A stretch of DNA of 64,000 bases, from positions 84,563,950 to 84,627,949 of the forward strand of contig OZ026518.1 of assembly GCA_964019695.1 (NCBI GenBank), read 5' to 3'. The stretch comes from Loripinus fragilis. Lineage: Eukaryota > Mollusca > Bivalvia > Lucinida > Lucinidae. Below, piece by piece: positions 44,801 through 49,748 of this stretch (its first letter is position 1; the number at the start of each line of letters is the position of its first letter). Below the pieces are notes generated by a model that ran no database searches, was not told where the DNA came from, and saw only the letters and a program-made list of their open reading frames with translations. Position numbers and translations under genes: made by a program.

Positions 44801-46390
44801 AGAGGAAAGGTATGTCCCCCAACCGTAAATTGGGCAAAGTGGGCTAATACCAAGTGAACTTATACTTCTCTGTTTGAGTATTTTAAAATTCAGTATTAGA
44901 ATAGCTTTAGATAGGTGGTGCAGCCTTCATGAGAAAGTCAATCCAATATAATCTATCCATTTTCCCATTGCTGTCTCTGTGGAAGTGTGTTTGAAATTCA
45001 CATATACGTTAAGCAGATAGGGTACAGAAAAGGCTTAAAGGATGGTTACCTTGGAAACTCATTAAAGCTCAACAAACTCTTATCAGCTTCTTAGTGCACC
45101 ATAATGCTACAATACATAAAGTTTTGACAGAAATCATTTTTTTTTCGATTCAAGAAATAGGGTGCAGACAATATTTTTCATTCAAAAACTTAAACATTCA
45201 GTGTGATGGTGTGAGCTTGAAAAATATGCTAAGGTAGCCAACGTATCTACGTACCATTGCTGTTTATGTAAATAGTGGTCAAAATCCACCACTTAAATGG
45301 GATTAGCAATAGATATGAACTGATGTCATAGCGTGAAATAACATAAGCATATACATTCATAGTTAATGAATAAATAAATAAATAAGAACAACTAAACTAA
45401 AAACTGTGATTTTTTTCTGATTTATTAACTTAAACATGGCTTTGGGTGCTCAAAAGAACTGTTTCTTGCTTGGGTTCTTTCGAGAACCAACAAAATTATG
45501 TTTTGTTTGAGAAATAAGAAAAAAATCATTTCGCACTCTTATCTAAAAGAATGTGCATTACTTCATTTCAGAGACAGCTACAAAGGAAAGAGGCAATGGA
45601 GAAGATACTGTTAAAAGCTAAAAGTGGTTTTGATAAGGTTCATTGGGAGATTAAGAATATCTTCATTAAGAAAGCTAAGACACCACCTAAAGTACATCCT
45701 AAACCTACAAAACTTAAACCAAAAAATCGTCAAAACAGCGAAAGCACACAATTGGTTAAAAAAAAGGTCAAGAAGCGCTCTAACAGTGAGACAGACTTAA
45801 AGCAAGCGGTAGAAACAAGACCAAGAGAAATGGTATGTTCACAGGAGAGGGAAAACACAGCACACATTCGCAATACAACACATCCCCTGTCTCCCTTGAG
45901 TACCACAGAGAAAGATACATCTGAAAGCACGCCATTATCAATTGATGAGGAGTACTTAATTCCAATTGTTACAAAACCAAACCGACCAAATTTGCCATTA
46001 CCTGAAACTCCATCAACAATTGACAAACACGACAATGTCGATCCAGCTGAGATTAAAATACATCAATATGATTATCCAGACTTTAGGGACTTGACAAAAG
46101 CAATGGATGATATGAAGAAAGGCTATGTTGGAGTTGACGTTACAGAATCAGATAGAGTTTCGCGTGAAGGTCAAACGGCAAACGACTTTTATCAGTATAC
46201 AATGGACGAGGTGGTACAATGTTTTAAATTGGTGGCTCTGCCAGATGTTGCTGAAATTTGTAAACAGGAGAGATTTGATGGGAAATTCTTTGAACTGTTA
46301 TCACAGGAAGAAATCAAAAGCTACTTTGACCTGAAACAATTACATTTAGTAAAAGTCATAAAGACAATCGAAGGATGGAGACCTAAATGA
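23524..46390 (+). CDS. GAREM: GAREM-like adaptor (CABIT + SAM), eight-exon gene model
   Basis: Exons 23524-23891, 28044-28770, 28932-29015, 30711-30773, 35922-35996, 37330-37404, 44259-44299 and 45572-46390 join with matching phases into 2238 nt (745 codons plus stop) from the ATG at 23538. Residues about 5-330 form a CABIT region (RWITLQF, YPGTCRIV, SIAELLKDLP). Residues 347-461 hold YxxP and PxLPx[K/R] motifs. Residues about 474-650 are basic and low in complexity. Residues about 680-745 are a SAM domain ending in GWRPK, as in vertebrate GAREM. GAREM proteins are cytoplasmic adaptors linking receptor tyrosine kinases to Grb2 and MAPK signalling. Here the docking motifs look Crk-type, and I see no YxN Grb2 motif. 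An upstream exon is likely, because the first exon starts at an acceptor. The model is inferred from splice sites only. Confidence 0.8.
23955..24145 (-). mobile_element. tRNA-derived SINE, family 1, in intron 1
   Basis: Minus orientation: the head complement begins GCAGCGGCTCAGTGGTAGAG, the box B region is degraded, and the body holds TTGAGCAAAAC and GGTTTAACCCAGGAAGAACC. It ends near GGGACGTAAAGAATCCAATC. Tail and body agree with the copy at 18394-18575. Confidence 0.7.
24343..25135 (+). pseudogene. Penelope-like element GIY-YIG endonuclease region, interrupted
   Basis: The segment 24359-24600 encodes FRPRQEKNWKYTKPFNVFKR, then a cysteine cluster C.AKRCVCCTRLC, then SIINNNDVD and SSDLIYVMT. 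After an insertion, the frame resumes at about 24955 with IYCGMQYVGQTGRSLKIRFH and EHFHKMKK, then DTFLYPHFKNNGNS. The YVGQT..SLK.RF..H pattern is the GIY-YIG endonuclease found in Penelope-like retroelements, where it is linked to a Cys-rich finger. A stop in the linker and a decayed end make it inactive. Which RT family in the window it belonged to is not certain. Confidence 0.75.
24612..24953 (+). mobile_element. Family A 3' tail inserted inside the GIY-YIG domain
   Basis: Starts CTTTCATGCAAACCAAATAT and ends CTTTGCACCTTACTTACTTT. It matches the tail that follows the family A reverse-transcriptase remnant at 42180-42540 (blocks GTTCCAAGGCGGTACTT, GGTCACCTGCT, GACCTCTTGGCTCTCG, GATTGTATCGATTCCTGA). 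The endonuclease reading frame continues on both sides, so this is a heavily 5'-truncated retro-insertion. Confidence 0.8.
25256..25488. mobile_element. TIR MITE, family E, copy 1
   Basis: The ends resemble ACATGATATTTCCAACA and TGAAAATCTCATGTCGTGGC. The interior holds ATATTCAAGCGACTAGCAAA and an imperfect palindrome around CATGCTGGTCGGAGCC. Relatives are at 35611-35840, 46442-46672, 52194-52423 and 56820-57058. Confidence 0.65.
25570..26530. other. Intronic sequence, nothing recognised
   Basis: AT-rich intron 1 of the GAREM-like gene. The minus-strand 86-codon frame at 25823-26083 lacks domain signatures and splice support. Confidence 0.4.
26540..26625 (-). mobile_element. tRNA-like SINE head, family 2
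   Basis: Complement: ACGGTAGTCATATGGCTAGT, a central arm, then box B-like GGGTTTGAATTCTGG. An A-rich tract (AAAACAAAGAAAAAAGAAAT) adjoins it at about 26510-26530, as in the other family 2 copies. Confidence 0.45.
26915..27640 (-). mobile_element. Family B 3' tail split by a family C insertion
   Basis: AAGTGAGTATGATAAGGAAA to GCAACCAGCTTTCTC (26910-27044) continues at 27424 with TTTTCCTCGTCAAGATGATT and runs to about 27640. The two parts are contiguous in other family B tails. The 379-bp segment between them is a palindromic family C repeat. Confidence 0.65.
27045..27423. mobile_element. Family C palindromic repeat with CRE-like TGACGTCA
   Basis: Contains the hairpin GGATGGGATAGAAAAATCCG ... 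GGAAGGATTTTTCTATCC with a GCCTCGTGATGCC centre, an AATCCATTATTCGTGTGAGG block and AAATGACGTCACC. Related copies are at 48158-48440 and clustered at 62752-64000. Confidence 0.65.
28044..28770 (+). CDS. GAREM: GAREM-like exon 2 (core of CABIT, proline/YxxP tail)
   Basis: The acceptor CTTATCCTTTTAG precedes LLKDLPHLIQINDKLVSL in phase 0. The donor AAAG|GTAGGA leaves one base. The 242-codon segment contains ILEIVGIKRFQGNSFLVC and APVNITAIDDESEYTLKELT, a CABIT-type beta-rich pattern. WLQDRNELKCETDEPKKRNS follows, and then YDQPLRPSPLPLDK. The tyrosine at residue 347 sits in a YxxP context next to a proline-rich stretch. No stop occurs until 12 bases past the donor, so the frame and the splice evidence agree. 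Confidence 0.85.
28932..29015 (+). CDS. GAREM: GAREM-like exon 3 (symmetric 84-nt exon, retroelement-derived donor)
   Basis: Acceptor ACACATATCCTTAG, then 84 nt, then donor AAAG|GTCAGG: phase 1 in and phase 1 out. It encodes GQAEYFEKAVEMEGKCDYMP and LKSGKKAK. A YMPL tyrosine motif lies at residue 378. The last ~20 nt and the donor align with the extreme 3' end of the adjoining minus-strand family A element (elsewhere TGCAAAGATCAGGAATCGAT), so the GT is created by an A-to-G difference. The exon can be skipped without a frame change. Its use in the transcript is unproven. Confidence 0.6.
28996..29965 (-). mobile_element. Family A Penelope-like element, decayed, 5'-truncated copy
   Basis: The 3' end abuts exon 3. 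The tail blocks TCAGGAATCAATACAATCAA, CCGCCTTGGAACGG and CACATAGATTTTTGGTC are recognisable. The C-terminal RT-gene region follows in minus orientation (29450-29965; ACCGTGATTGGGTTAACCAC, AATAGCCTTGTTTAAGACTT), matching the element at 58180-60006. Stops in all frames. Confidence 0.65.
30711..30773 (+). CDS. GAREM: GAREM-like cassette exon 4 (FEVP + PPLP)
   Basis: Acceptor CCCAACTAATTCAG, 63 nt, donor CGC|GTAAGT, phase 1/1. It encodes GSDVGEEFEVPEEREALPPL and P. Compared with exons 5 and 6 the YEVP tyrosine is phenylalanine, so this cassette could not be tyrosine-phosphorylated at that place. It starts four codons later than its sister exons, because the GAGAAGCTGACA-equivalent lies upstream of the acceptor. 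The last base C joins AG of exon 5 to give PPLPQK. Confidence 0.75.
30834..31329 (-). mobile_element. Family A element 3' part, continues at 33779 beyond an insertion
   Basis: The tail starts AGTAAGGGTGCAAAGATCAG and includes GTACCGCCTTGGAACGGCC. The RT C-terminal region (AAACAGCCAAAGCATCAGGC) breaks at 31330 and resumes at 33779-33926 with ACCATCTCATCAGTAGATAA. In the copy at 58620-58700 the two parts are contiguous. Confidence 0.75.
32445..32830 (+). mobile_element. Family B 3' tail inside the palindromic element
   Basis: CATGCGAGCTTAAAATTTTT, then TGTCTGTTCTAAGGCGGTGA, CTCCCATTACAGGATTCTGT, and CTTCCTGGTGTCTCGTGATT, ending near GTGATACTCACTATTTTTGG. It is 5'-truncated, in + orientation. 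Confidence 0.7.
32933..33182. repeat. Cluster of short hairpin repeats, family K
   Basis: Three diverged copies of a palindrome with a GGCGAGTCTGCACATTTGCA-like arm followed by an inverse arm (CAGGCTTACC, CAGGCTCGCC). They lie at 32933-32990, 33036-33090 and 33125-33182. Single copies are at 31908-31968, 32287-32344, 55791-55850 and 56319-56378. Confidence 0.55.
34096..34306. mobile_element. Palindromic MITE, family D, copy 2
   Basis: TACTGTCGTGCCAACCAAGA to CTTGGCTGGCAGGACAGTA, with TA borders and the internal ATTAATACTCAAGTGATCTA block. A family A fragment follows immediately. Confidence 0.8.
34318..34790 (+). mobile_element. Family A C-terminal stub and 3' tail
   Basis: Begins with TTGGATTTCTTTTGCTCC, which in the copy at 42070 is the end of the RT gene frame. 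It continues through the tail blocks ATCTATGTGTCTCGATCCAC, GTTCCAAGGCGGTACTTC and GACCTCTTGGCTCTTG to GATTGTATCGATTCCTGGTC. Confidence 0.75.
34958..35290 (+). mobile_element. tRNA-derived SINE, family 3, with perfect 12-bp target duplication
   Basis: The head GGGCCGCGTAGCACAGTTGG has box A, and box B is GGTCGCGAGTTCGATTCC. The acceptor-stem-like ends pair as GGGCCG with CGGTCC. A non-tRNA body follows, then the tail AACAAAACAAACAAACAAAC. The flanks are GCAATCCGGTGT at 34946-34957 and 35291-35302, identical over 12 bp, which points to a recent insertion. The intact Pol III boxes fit a young copy. A free-standing tRNA gene is unlikely given the body, tail and duplication. Confidence 0.8.
35335..35365. 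mobile_element. Solo end of a family D MITE
   Basis: GTCACTGTCAATCTTGGTTG then GCACGGCAGTA equals the complement of a family D left end. No partner end adjoins it. Confidence 0.6.
35611..35840. mobile_element. TIR MITE, family E, copy 2 (inverted), upstream of exon 5
   Basis: CGACATGAGATTTCCAACCA at the left and TTGGAAATCACATGTCATGG at the right form the TIRs. The interior palindrome CAGCCTGCGCAGTCTGATCA is shared with the other copies. It interrupts intron sequence that is otherwise colinear with the sequence upstream of exon 6. Confidence 0.75.
35922..35996 (+). CDS. GAREM: GAREM-like cassette exon 5 (YEVP + PPPPLP)
   Basis: Acceptor TTCACTGATTTCAG, 75 nt, donor CCAA|GTAAGTG, phase 1/1. 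It encodes KLTGSNVGEEYEVPELREPP and PPLP. The tyrosine at residue 421 is in a YxxP context. The last base A joins AG of exon 6 to give PPLPKK. Exons 5 and 6 differ at few positions and have near-identical donors, so duplication is clear. Confidence 0.85.
36640..36725 (-). mobile_element. tRNA-like SINE head, family 2
   Basis: Complement CTAGATAGCTTAATGGACAA, central arm, then box B TGGGTTCGAATCAGG. An A-rich tract lies beside it (36570-36635). It is like the copies at 8568 and 26540. Confidence 0.5.
37330..37404 (+). CDS. GAREM: GAREM-like cassette exon 6 (YEVP + PPLP)
   Basis: Acceptor TTTCTATGATTTCAG, 75 nt, donor CCAA|GTAAGTG, phase 1/1. It encodes KLPGSNVGEDYEVPEVFETL and PPLP. The tyrosine at residue 446 is YxxP. 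The last base A joins CG of exon 7 to give PPLPTR, a PxLPxR-type SH3 ligand. Confidence 0.85.
37668..38975 (+). mobile_element. Family B Penelope-like element, RT C-terminal part and 3' tail, decayed
   Basis: Frames read LRYSEDLFNIENPYFEQMVG, where the RT YLDD box is altered to YSED, then YPTELQLNKANSSHTEAP, SKIYDKMNDFNFEIVNF, FSKFYYRHSELIVKYNIGLK, LLQQGISE and ACLVVNPI, with stops and shifts. The 3' tail (38580-38975) ends TTTGTGATTGTGGTATTTCC. The protein belongs to the RT type with an IPMGTNCAP box (seen in the copy at 59494-60006). The catalytic change and stops mean no activity. Confidence 0.75.
38990..39254. repeat. Diverged tandem (satellite-like) repeat, first block
   Basis: Monomers of about 150-170 bp carry GCCATCTTGGTAACCG, AGATTGATAAAAG.AATGCATAT and TTTGAAAGAAAT. 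The same monomers continue at 40292-40458, 42546-42722 and 43086-43690, so one array has been split by insertions. Confidence 0.65.
39259..40287. mobile_element. 1029-bp TIR element at a TTAA site, packed with CGTA/TACG repeats
   Basis: Left end GGCCCTGTCACACTACGACG, right end complement GGCCCTGTCACACTATAACG. TTAA flanks both sides (39255-39258 and 40288-40291), as expected for piggyBac-type TTAA target duplication. The interior is dozens of variants of ACGTTGGTATACGC, AAGTTATGCATACGTTAACG and similar. No coding frame. Rearranged satellite sequence abuts both ends, which supports a clean insertion. Confidence 0.8.
40459..42545 (+). mobile_element. Family A Penelope-like element carrying a nested family B insertion
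   Basis: The segment 40459-40856 encodes FDNMVSQIYPSELQLNKANT, LHLSISNDIVSTKIYDKRDD, GVYISQLIRFSRPS and FSKFNRRIYDLISKFQV. At 40857 it switches to family B sequence. It resumes at about 41815 with SEP.F-like GEFVYKLKKIVG, NNFSAQFIKIISHYKRIGYN and TACLVVNPIMVGN. It ends with the family A tail at 42180-42545 (GATTGTATCGATTCCTGATC, then TTACTTATTTAG). Stops and frameshifts are present. The reverse transcriptase is the Penelope-like type. Confidence 0.8.
40857..41814 (+). mobile_element. Family B copy nested in the family A element
   Basis: Starts LTAKLFKQGYRYHKNRKAFS, goes on with FIVKYNIGLKTLLQQGISEP and FYGDLVYKFKRIVG, then decays. It ends with the family B 3' tail (41395-41812, including a C15-type run at 41506-41519) at CATACTCAATTACTATTTTT. 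The duplicated LTAKL/QGYRYHK block at the left border shows that the two elements come from the same RT lineage. Confidence 0.75.
42546..43690. repeat. Satellite-like array, later blocks, with palindromic insert
   Basis: Monomers recognised by GGTCACCATCTTGATTAGCG, GAGATTGATAAAA, ATGAAATTTGAAAGAAAT and CACAAGTGCAAACGAACAGG start near 42570, 43091, 43241, 43401 and 43570 (steps of about 150, 160 and 170 bp). A palindromic element (42764-43083) interrupts them. Frames on the minus strand here (43172-43556) are repeats of one monomer frame. Confidence 0.65.
42764..43083. mobile_element. Palindromic insert in the satellite array
   Basis: Two adjacent palindromes. In 42766-42822, AACGTCAAA/TTTGACGT surrounds ACAGTATATC/GATATACTGT. 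In 42914-43083, GGGGATAACC.TATTCAATATTTT and GGGGAGGTATATCG are mirrored at the right. The centre is GC-rich (GCTCGCGCG). This is a MITE-like foldback element. Confidence 0.65.
43700..44258. other. Intron sequence before exon 7, nothing recognised
   Basis: AT-rich with no repeat or frame of note. It ends with the pyrimidine tract CTTGTTTGTTTATTTCAG of the exon 7 acceptor. Confidence 0.4.
44259..44299 (+). CDS. GAREM: GAREM-like exon 7 (41-nt phase-switch exon)
   Basis: Acceptor TTTGTTTATTTCAG, 41 nt, donor GAG|GTTTGT. It encodes [T]RVQGSKAEVSVEE and converts phase 1 to phase 0. That is exactly what is needed to join the cassette exons (phase 1) to exon 8, whose only long open frame starts in phase 0; a direct join of exon 6 to exon 8 meets a stop within 20 codons. 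With any of exons 4-6 upstream, it supplies the final R of a PxLPxR motif. Confidence 0.65.
44423..44605 (-). mobile_element. tRNA-derived SINE, family 1, in intron 7
   Basis: Complement head GGAGCACAGTGGTATAGTGC, body TTGTGTCCTTGAGCGAAACA, then GGTTCAACCCAGGAAGACCC and a tail near GACTGGAACATCAAGAATCA. Same body as the copy at 18394. Confidence 0.7.
44630..44764. mobile_element. Tc1/mariner-like MITE, family F, copy 1
   Basis: Left end TACAGTAGAACCTGTGTAAA. The right part TTTTGAGTGGCCATTTTACA then ATGTTTTAATGTA is its inverse. It shares the internal TATCGCTTAATG.AGGTC and ATACTTTC/TGTTTTGTCT blocks with the copy at 61418-61620. TA borders suggest the Tc1/mariner group. Confidence 0.65.
45572..46390 (+). 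CDS. GAREM: GAREM-like exon 8 (basic linker, YxxP sites, C-terminal SAM, stop)
   Basis: The acceptor ATTACTTCATTTCAG leads into RQLQRKEAMEKILLKAKSGF in phase 0. A basic stretch rich in K/P (KKAKTPPKVHPKPTKLKPK) and Ser/Thr-rich sequence follow. Tyrosine motifs EEYLIP (residue 601) and HQYDYP (residue 639) are further YxxP sites. The C-terminal ~65 residues (YTMDEVVQCFKLVALPDVAE ... FDGKFFELLSQEEIKSYFDL ... KVIKTIEGWRPK) fit a SAM domain. In this family SAM helps adaptor oligomerisation or partner binding. The stop is TGA at 46388-46390. The ATG at 45551 lies in the intron and is not the start. Confidence 0.85.
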   Translation, partial: RQLQRKEAMEKILLKAKSGFDKVHWEIKNIFIKKAKTPPKVHPKPTKLKPKNRQNSESTQLVKKKVKKRSNSETDLKQAVETRPREMVCSQERENTAHIRNTTHPLSPLSTTEKDTSESTPLSIDEEYLIPIVTKPNRPNLPLPETPSTIDKHDNVDPAEIKIHQYDYPDFRDLTKAMDDMKKGYVGVDVTESDRVSREGQTANDFYQYTMDEVVQCFKLVALPDVAEICKQERFDGKFFELLSQEEIKSYFDLKQLHLVKVIKTIEGWRPK

Positions 46391-46441
46391 ACTCACCCTT
46401 GTATGATTTTTTTTATCTTAAACAATTACATTTGACCCAAT

Positions 46442-46672
46442 GCATGAGATTTTCAAAAATGTGACATTTTGACATGTGTATACTCAGACGAGCCTCTGCA
46501 GACTCCTTTTAGGCTTAGAAACTCCAAATGGTGTTCATTAAGTAGCTTAACGATCATAGAATACTCAAGCGACTGGCAAAGGCTCTGATCAGACTGCGCG
46601 TATGCGCAGGCTGATCTGGGGCTTTGCTGGTCGCACATACCACATTGTTGGAAATCTCATGCACTTGCTCAT
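46442..46672. mobile_element. TIR MITE, family E, copy 3, just past the GAREM-like stop codon
   Basis: GCATGAGATTTTCAAAAATG and TTGGAAATCTCATGC form the TIRs. The interior CAGACTGCGCGTATGCGCAG is shared with the copy at 52194. It lies 52 bp after the stop codon, so it may be part of the 3' untranslated region. No canonical AATAAA is seen between the two. Confidence 0.7.
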
Positions 46673-46849
46673 TTAACGGAAGTCATAATATCAATCGAAG
46701 GGAGGAAACCTAAATGGTCTTTCCTTTGTTAGCAAAATACGATCTTCCATTTTTATGATTTTATGTAGTTTGGAGTGATTTTTATTTATTTTCATGGGAT
46801 ACTGATCAAAATTTTTAAATTATGATCGATGAATATGGCTTTAATGATA

Positions 46850-46890
46850 AACAGTGCAGATCCGGTCTGTGTCTGCACTGTTTGTAAATG
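46850..46890. repeat. Mini-hairpin repeat, family H, short copy
   Basis: AAACAGTGCAGATCCGGTCT followed by GTGTCTGCACTGTTTG, arms of about 12 bp with a reduced centre. Confidence 0.6.
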
Positions 46891-46911
46891 GGAATGGTTT
46901 AATGGTGCTGT

Positions 46912-47269
46912 CCCAGGGGGGTACTCTAATTTTTTCCGCATACGTAGGCTCGGACCCAGCATCTACCGTTCACCCCATAAAAATATCAGGAATTTCAAAC
47001 ACCCCAAAAAATATTTGAAATTTTAGCAACCCCAAAAAATATCCAAATTCTGTACATTGACCTTAAAAAAGACCCTAAATTGCATAGAAATGACCCTCAA
47101 ACTAGCCCAATTTTGTGATGACCCCCAAAAAATATCCACAAAATCTTAAACCCAAAAAAAATATTCATTTTTCTGAAAACCCCAACAAATATTGAAATTC
47201 AGAATTTTGAACCCCAAAAAATGGACCGAGCCTACGTTTGTGTGAAAATATCAGAATACCCCCCTTGGG
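46912..47269. mobile_element. 358-bp MITE with 8-bp target duplication and ACCCCAAAAAAT repeats
   Basis: Ends CCCAGGGGGGTACTCTAATT and (complement) CCCAAGGGGGGTATTCTGAT. The TIR continues to CGTAGGCTCGG. Direct repeats GGTGCTGT lie at 46904-46911 and 47270-47277. The interior repeats ACCCCAAAAAATAT with strong strand bias. An 8-bp duplication suggests the hAT or P group. Confidence 0.8.
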
Positions 47270-47671
47270 GGTGCTGTGTGTATGCCCTCAGATAAGTGGG
47301 CACAATTCACATTGATTTACTTAGTTCTCAACTTAATTTGATATTTCTGATGAATATAAAAACACTCACACCTTTACGCCCCAAATATTTGTTAAACCAA
47401 ACGTATACTATTGAAAGTACATGTATATAATTCAAGGTCGCAACATAGTATGATTAACTGCGTTCATCCCATGTCTGTATATTGCTTTCTGTATTCCTAA
47501 TAGATTACATTGGTGGCTTAGAAGAACACCGACAAACGGATATCTCATATTCCTCAAACAAATCTCGAGGAGTAGCTCAAAACCGTGACCTTGGTTAAAG
47601 GTCAACGAAATATGATATCTGTGGATTTTGGGTACTGGGTTTTGTGATATAAATATTTGTGTCCTTTCTAG

Positions 47672-48035
47672 TTTGGCAGATATCTTGCTGAGGAAGAGAA
47701 AGCTGATTTTTTTCATTGTAACTATTCCATTTAATTGGTTCACGCTCTTATTAACTGCATTGTTGCAAGTTGGCCTGATAAACGTTGCCTGTCTCGTGGC
47801 ATGTGTCTTTATGAGGTCATTAAGACGTTGCATTTTTTGAATGACGTCGTCGACACGAAAACTGAAAATTACGTCACAATCGCTAGTTTAAAAAGTAAAC
47901 CAACTTGTAAATTGATAAATAGAGTACCAGGGTTGCGTCCTTTGATATCAAGTTTACTTGGATGGGATTTGAGAAGGCGTGTTGAATCGCTGGGTAAGCC
48001 TCGGGATTCAACAAGCGTTCTTGAAGCCTTGCCAG
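47672..48035 (+). pseudogene. Exon of an unrecognised gene with an in-frame TAA
   Basis: The strong acceptor TTTGTGTCCTTTCTAG precedes a frame FGRYLAEEEKADFFHCNYSI, then TAA (47732-47734), then LVHALINCIVASWPDKRCLS and 79 more open codons including TENYVTIASLKSKPTCKLIN and RVPGLRPLISSLLGWDLRRR, to donor CCAG|GTAAAA (phase 1). The amino-acid texture is that of a folded, conserved protein, with little repeat bias, but I do not recognise the family. The TAA could be a real disabling mutation, an allele or a sequencing error. A later acceptor (TTGTTGCAAG, 47769) would avoid it. It lies 1.3 kb downstream of the GAREM-like gene on the same strand, and no partner exon was found. Confidence 0.5.
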
Positions 48036-48157
48036 GTAAAACTTGATTTCAAAAGACACTCACCTATCTAGTATTCTCTATTTATGTGCATGTGCTTTTG
48101 TTTGTCTGTGTTCTTATGTCTTTTCTCTCTATGCTATCATAAAAATCCATCACAAGT

Positions 48158-48440
48158 GCTAGAGTCGGATAGAAAAATCTGTCCCGAGGATCACCGTTTG
48201 GCATCACGAGGCTCGCCGAGTGATGCCAAACTGTGATACCGAGGGACAGATTTTTCTATCCCACCCTCACACAAAAAATGGATTATTTTACTTGCTCACC
48301 ATTGACTTTTCATTTTAAAATAAGCTTCCCAAAGTCCTTGAATGCGCTGATATGCAATAACAAATGATGACGTCACTTTGCCTAAACATTGACGTCACTT
48401 GACGACCATGTACGCGAGTTCAAATACATCCAATGAACAG
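48158..48440. mobile_element. Family C palindromic repeat, copy 2
   Basis: The hairpin GGATAGAAAAATCTGTCCCG ... GGACAGATTTTTCTATCC (48166-48261) has the stem GTTTGGCATCAC/GTGATGCCAAAC inside. AATGGATTATTTT follows, with two TGACGTCA-type sites (48369-48376, and TTGACGTCAC near 48390). Confidence 0.7.
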
Positions 48441-48787
48441 TCCTCTCGTGACAGCCTGAGTAAGATACATGTAACATGGGTTAGATGAGAATTTCTGACC
48501 CAGGATAAAATATGATATTATTATCTGTTGTGCAATAAAGGTTGGTCTAACAAATTTGATTGTGGTATTTCATTGTCATTTCACTTGTCCTTGCAAATCT
48601 GTGAAAAATCCTAGTCAATGGTAACACGATAAAATGCATTATAATTATGAGCATATTTGCCTTGTTGTAGATTAAGCCTTGCAATGACCTTGAACAGTTG
48701 AGTAGTATAGGCCGACGTCTATAACACCCTTGTTTTTTTTATTGCATTCTAGATGCTGTTGCATAACAAGTATAACGGCTCTATGCC

Positions 48788-49017
48788 TACTGTCGTGCCA
48801 CCCAAGAGTGACAGTGACGGCGTGTTCTGTTTACAATTGTTTAGTAAAACATTAACTTGTACACTGAACTTGAGCTAATGCGAATCGATAGATCACTTAC
48901 GTATTAATCCTATCCTGAGGATAGGGTTAATACACAAATGATCTATCGATTCTAAGTCCCTGATAACTTTGTAAACAAAACATGAGGTCACTGTCACTCC
49001 CGGCTGGCAGGACAGTA
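48788..49017. mobile_element. Palindromic MITE, family D, copy 3
   Basis: TACTGTCGTGCCACCCAAGA to CCCGGCTGGCAGGACAGTA. The central palindrome is TATTAATCCTATCC/GGATAGGGTTAATA. TA borders. Confidence 0.8.
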
Positions 49018-49059
49018 GTGGATTCAGAGAAGATTTATTTATGTTTTACTATACAAGAC

Positions 49060-49500
49060 TATGCAAAAGGTGTGCTCCTTGGGTGGAGCCATTTTGGTCA
49101 CAGAAGCATTATTTGAACAAACGTGTTAAAGTACCACTAGGTGAATACCAAGAATCTTTGTCTTGTGGTTTCAATTGTGTTTATGTTTACTCTATTTAAA
49201 CCTATATAAACATGTGACCCCTGGGATGGGCCTATTTGTGGTCCTAGGGCCAATACGTGAATAAACTTGATAGAGGTCTACTTTGTGATGTAACAAATCG
49301 AATGTCAGTGCACCACAGACAATAATTTGTTGTCATGTTTTCCCTATATAGACATGTGTAAAGTATGTGACCCCAGGGTGGGGCTATGTTTGGTCTCGGG
49401 GACATAATTCGAACAAATTTGGTAGAGGTTTACAATATGATATGCTACATACTAAATATCAAAGCTCTATGCCTTGTGGTTTCAGACAAGAACACTTTTT
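49060..49500. repeat. Diverged tandem repeat (GACCCC.GG.TGGG.C units)
   Basis: Three diverged units contain TGGGTGGAGCCATTTTGGTC (49080), ATGTGACCCCTGGGATGGGC (49213) and GTGACCCCAGGGTGGGGCTA (49369), each followed by an A..TTGAACAAA-like block and a CTTGTGGTTTCA block. Units are about 130-160 bp. Confidence 0.55.
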
Positions 49501-49508
49501 AAAGTTTT

Positions 49509-49748
49509 CATTAGTCCACGTGGCCTTGATATCCAATGGAACCATTAGTCCAGGTGGCCTTGATATCCAATGGAACCATTAGTCCATGTGGCCTTGATAT
49601 CCAATGGAACCATTAGTCCATGTGGCCTTGATATCCAATGGAACCATTAGTCCATGTGGCCTTGATATCCAATGGAACCATTAGTCCATGTGGCCTTGAT
49701 ATCCAATGGAACCATTAGTCCATGTGGCCTTGATATCCACTGGAACCA
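49509..49748. repeat. 34-bp tandem repeat, about seven units
   Basis: The unit is ATTAGTCCATGTGGCCTTGA plus TATCCAATGGAACC, 34 bp and nearly identical in all copies. The first two carry CCACG and CCAGG instead of CCATG. The last carries CCACTGG. No spacers, so this is a minisatellite. Confidence 0.95.

Noticed and set aside
45551..45571. ATG at 45551 as the start of a separate SAM-domain gene
   Set aside because: The seven codons before RQLQ overlap the pyrimidine tract and AG of a strong acceptor, and the phase matches the upstream exon model.
37404..45572. Direct splice from exon 6 to exon 8
   Set aside because: A phase-1 donor joined to 45572 meets a stop within about 20 codons. The 41-nt exon at 44259-44299 restores the frame.
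45730..46035. Minus-strand ORFs over exon 8
   Set aside because: Antisense shadows of the low-complexity basic/Ser-rich linker.
49509..49748. CRISPR-like array of 34-bp repeats
   Set aside because: Units are directly adjacent without spacers, and the context is eukaryotic. It is a minisatellite.
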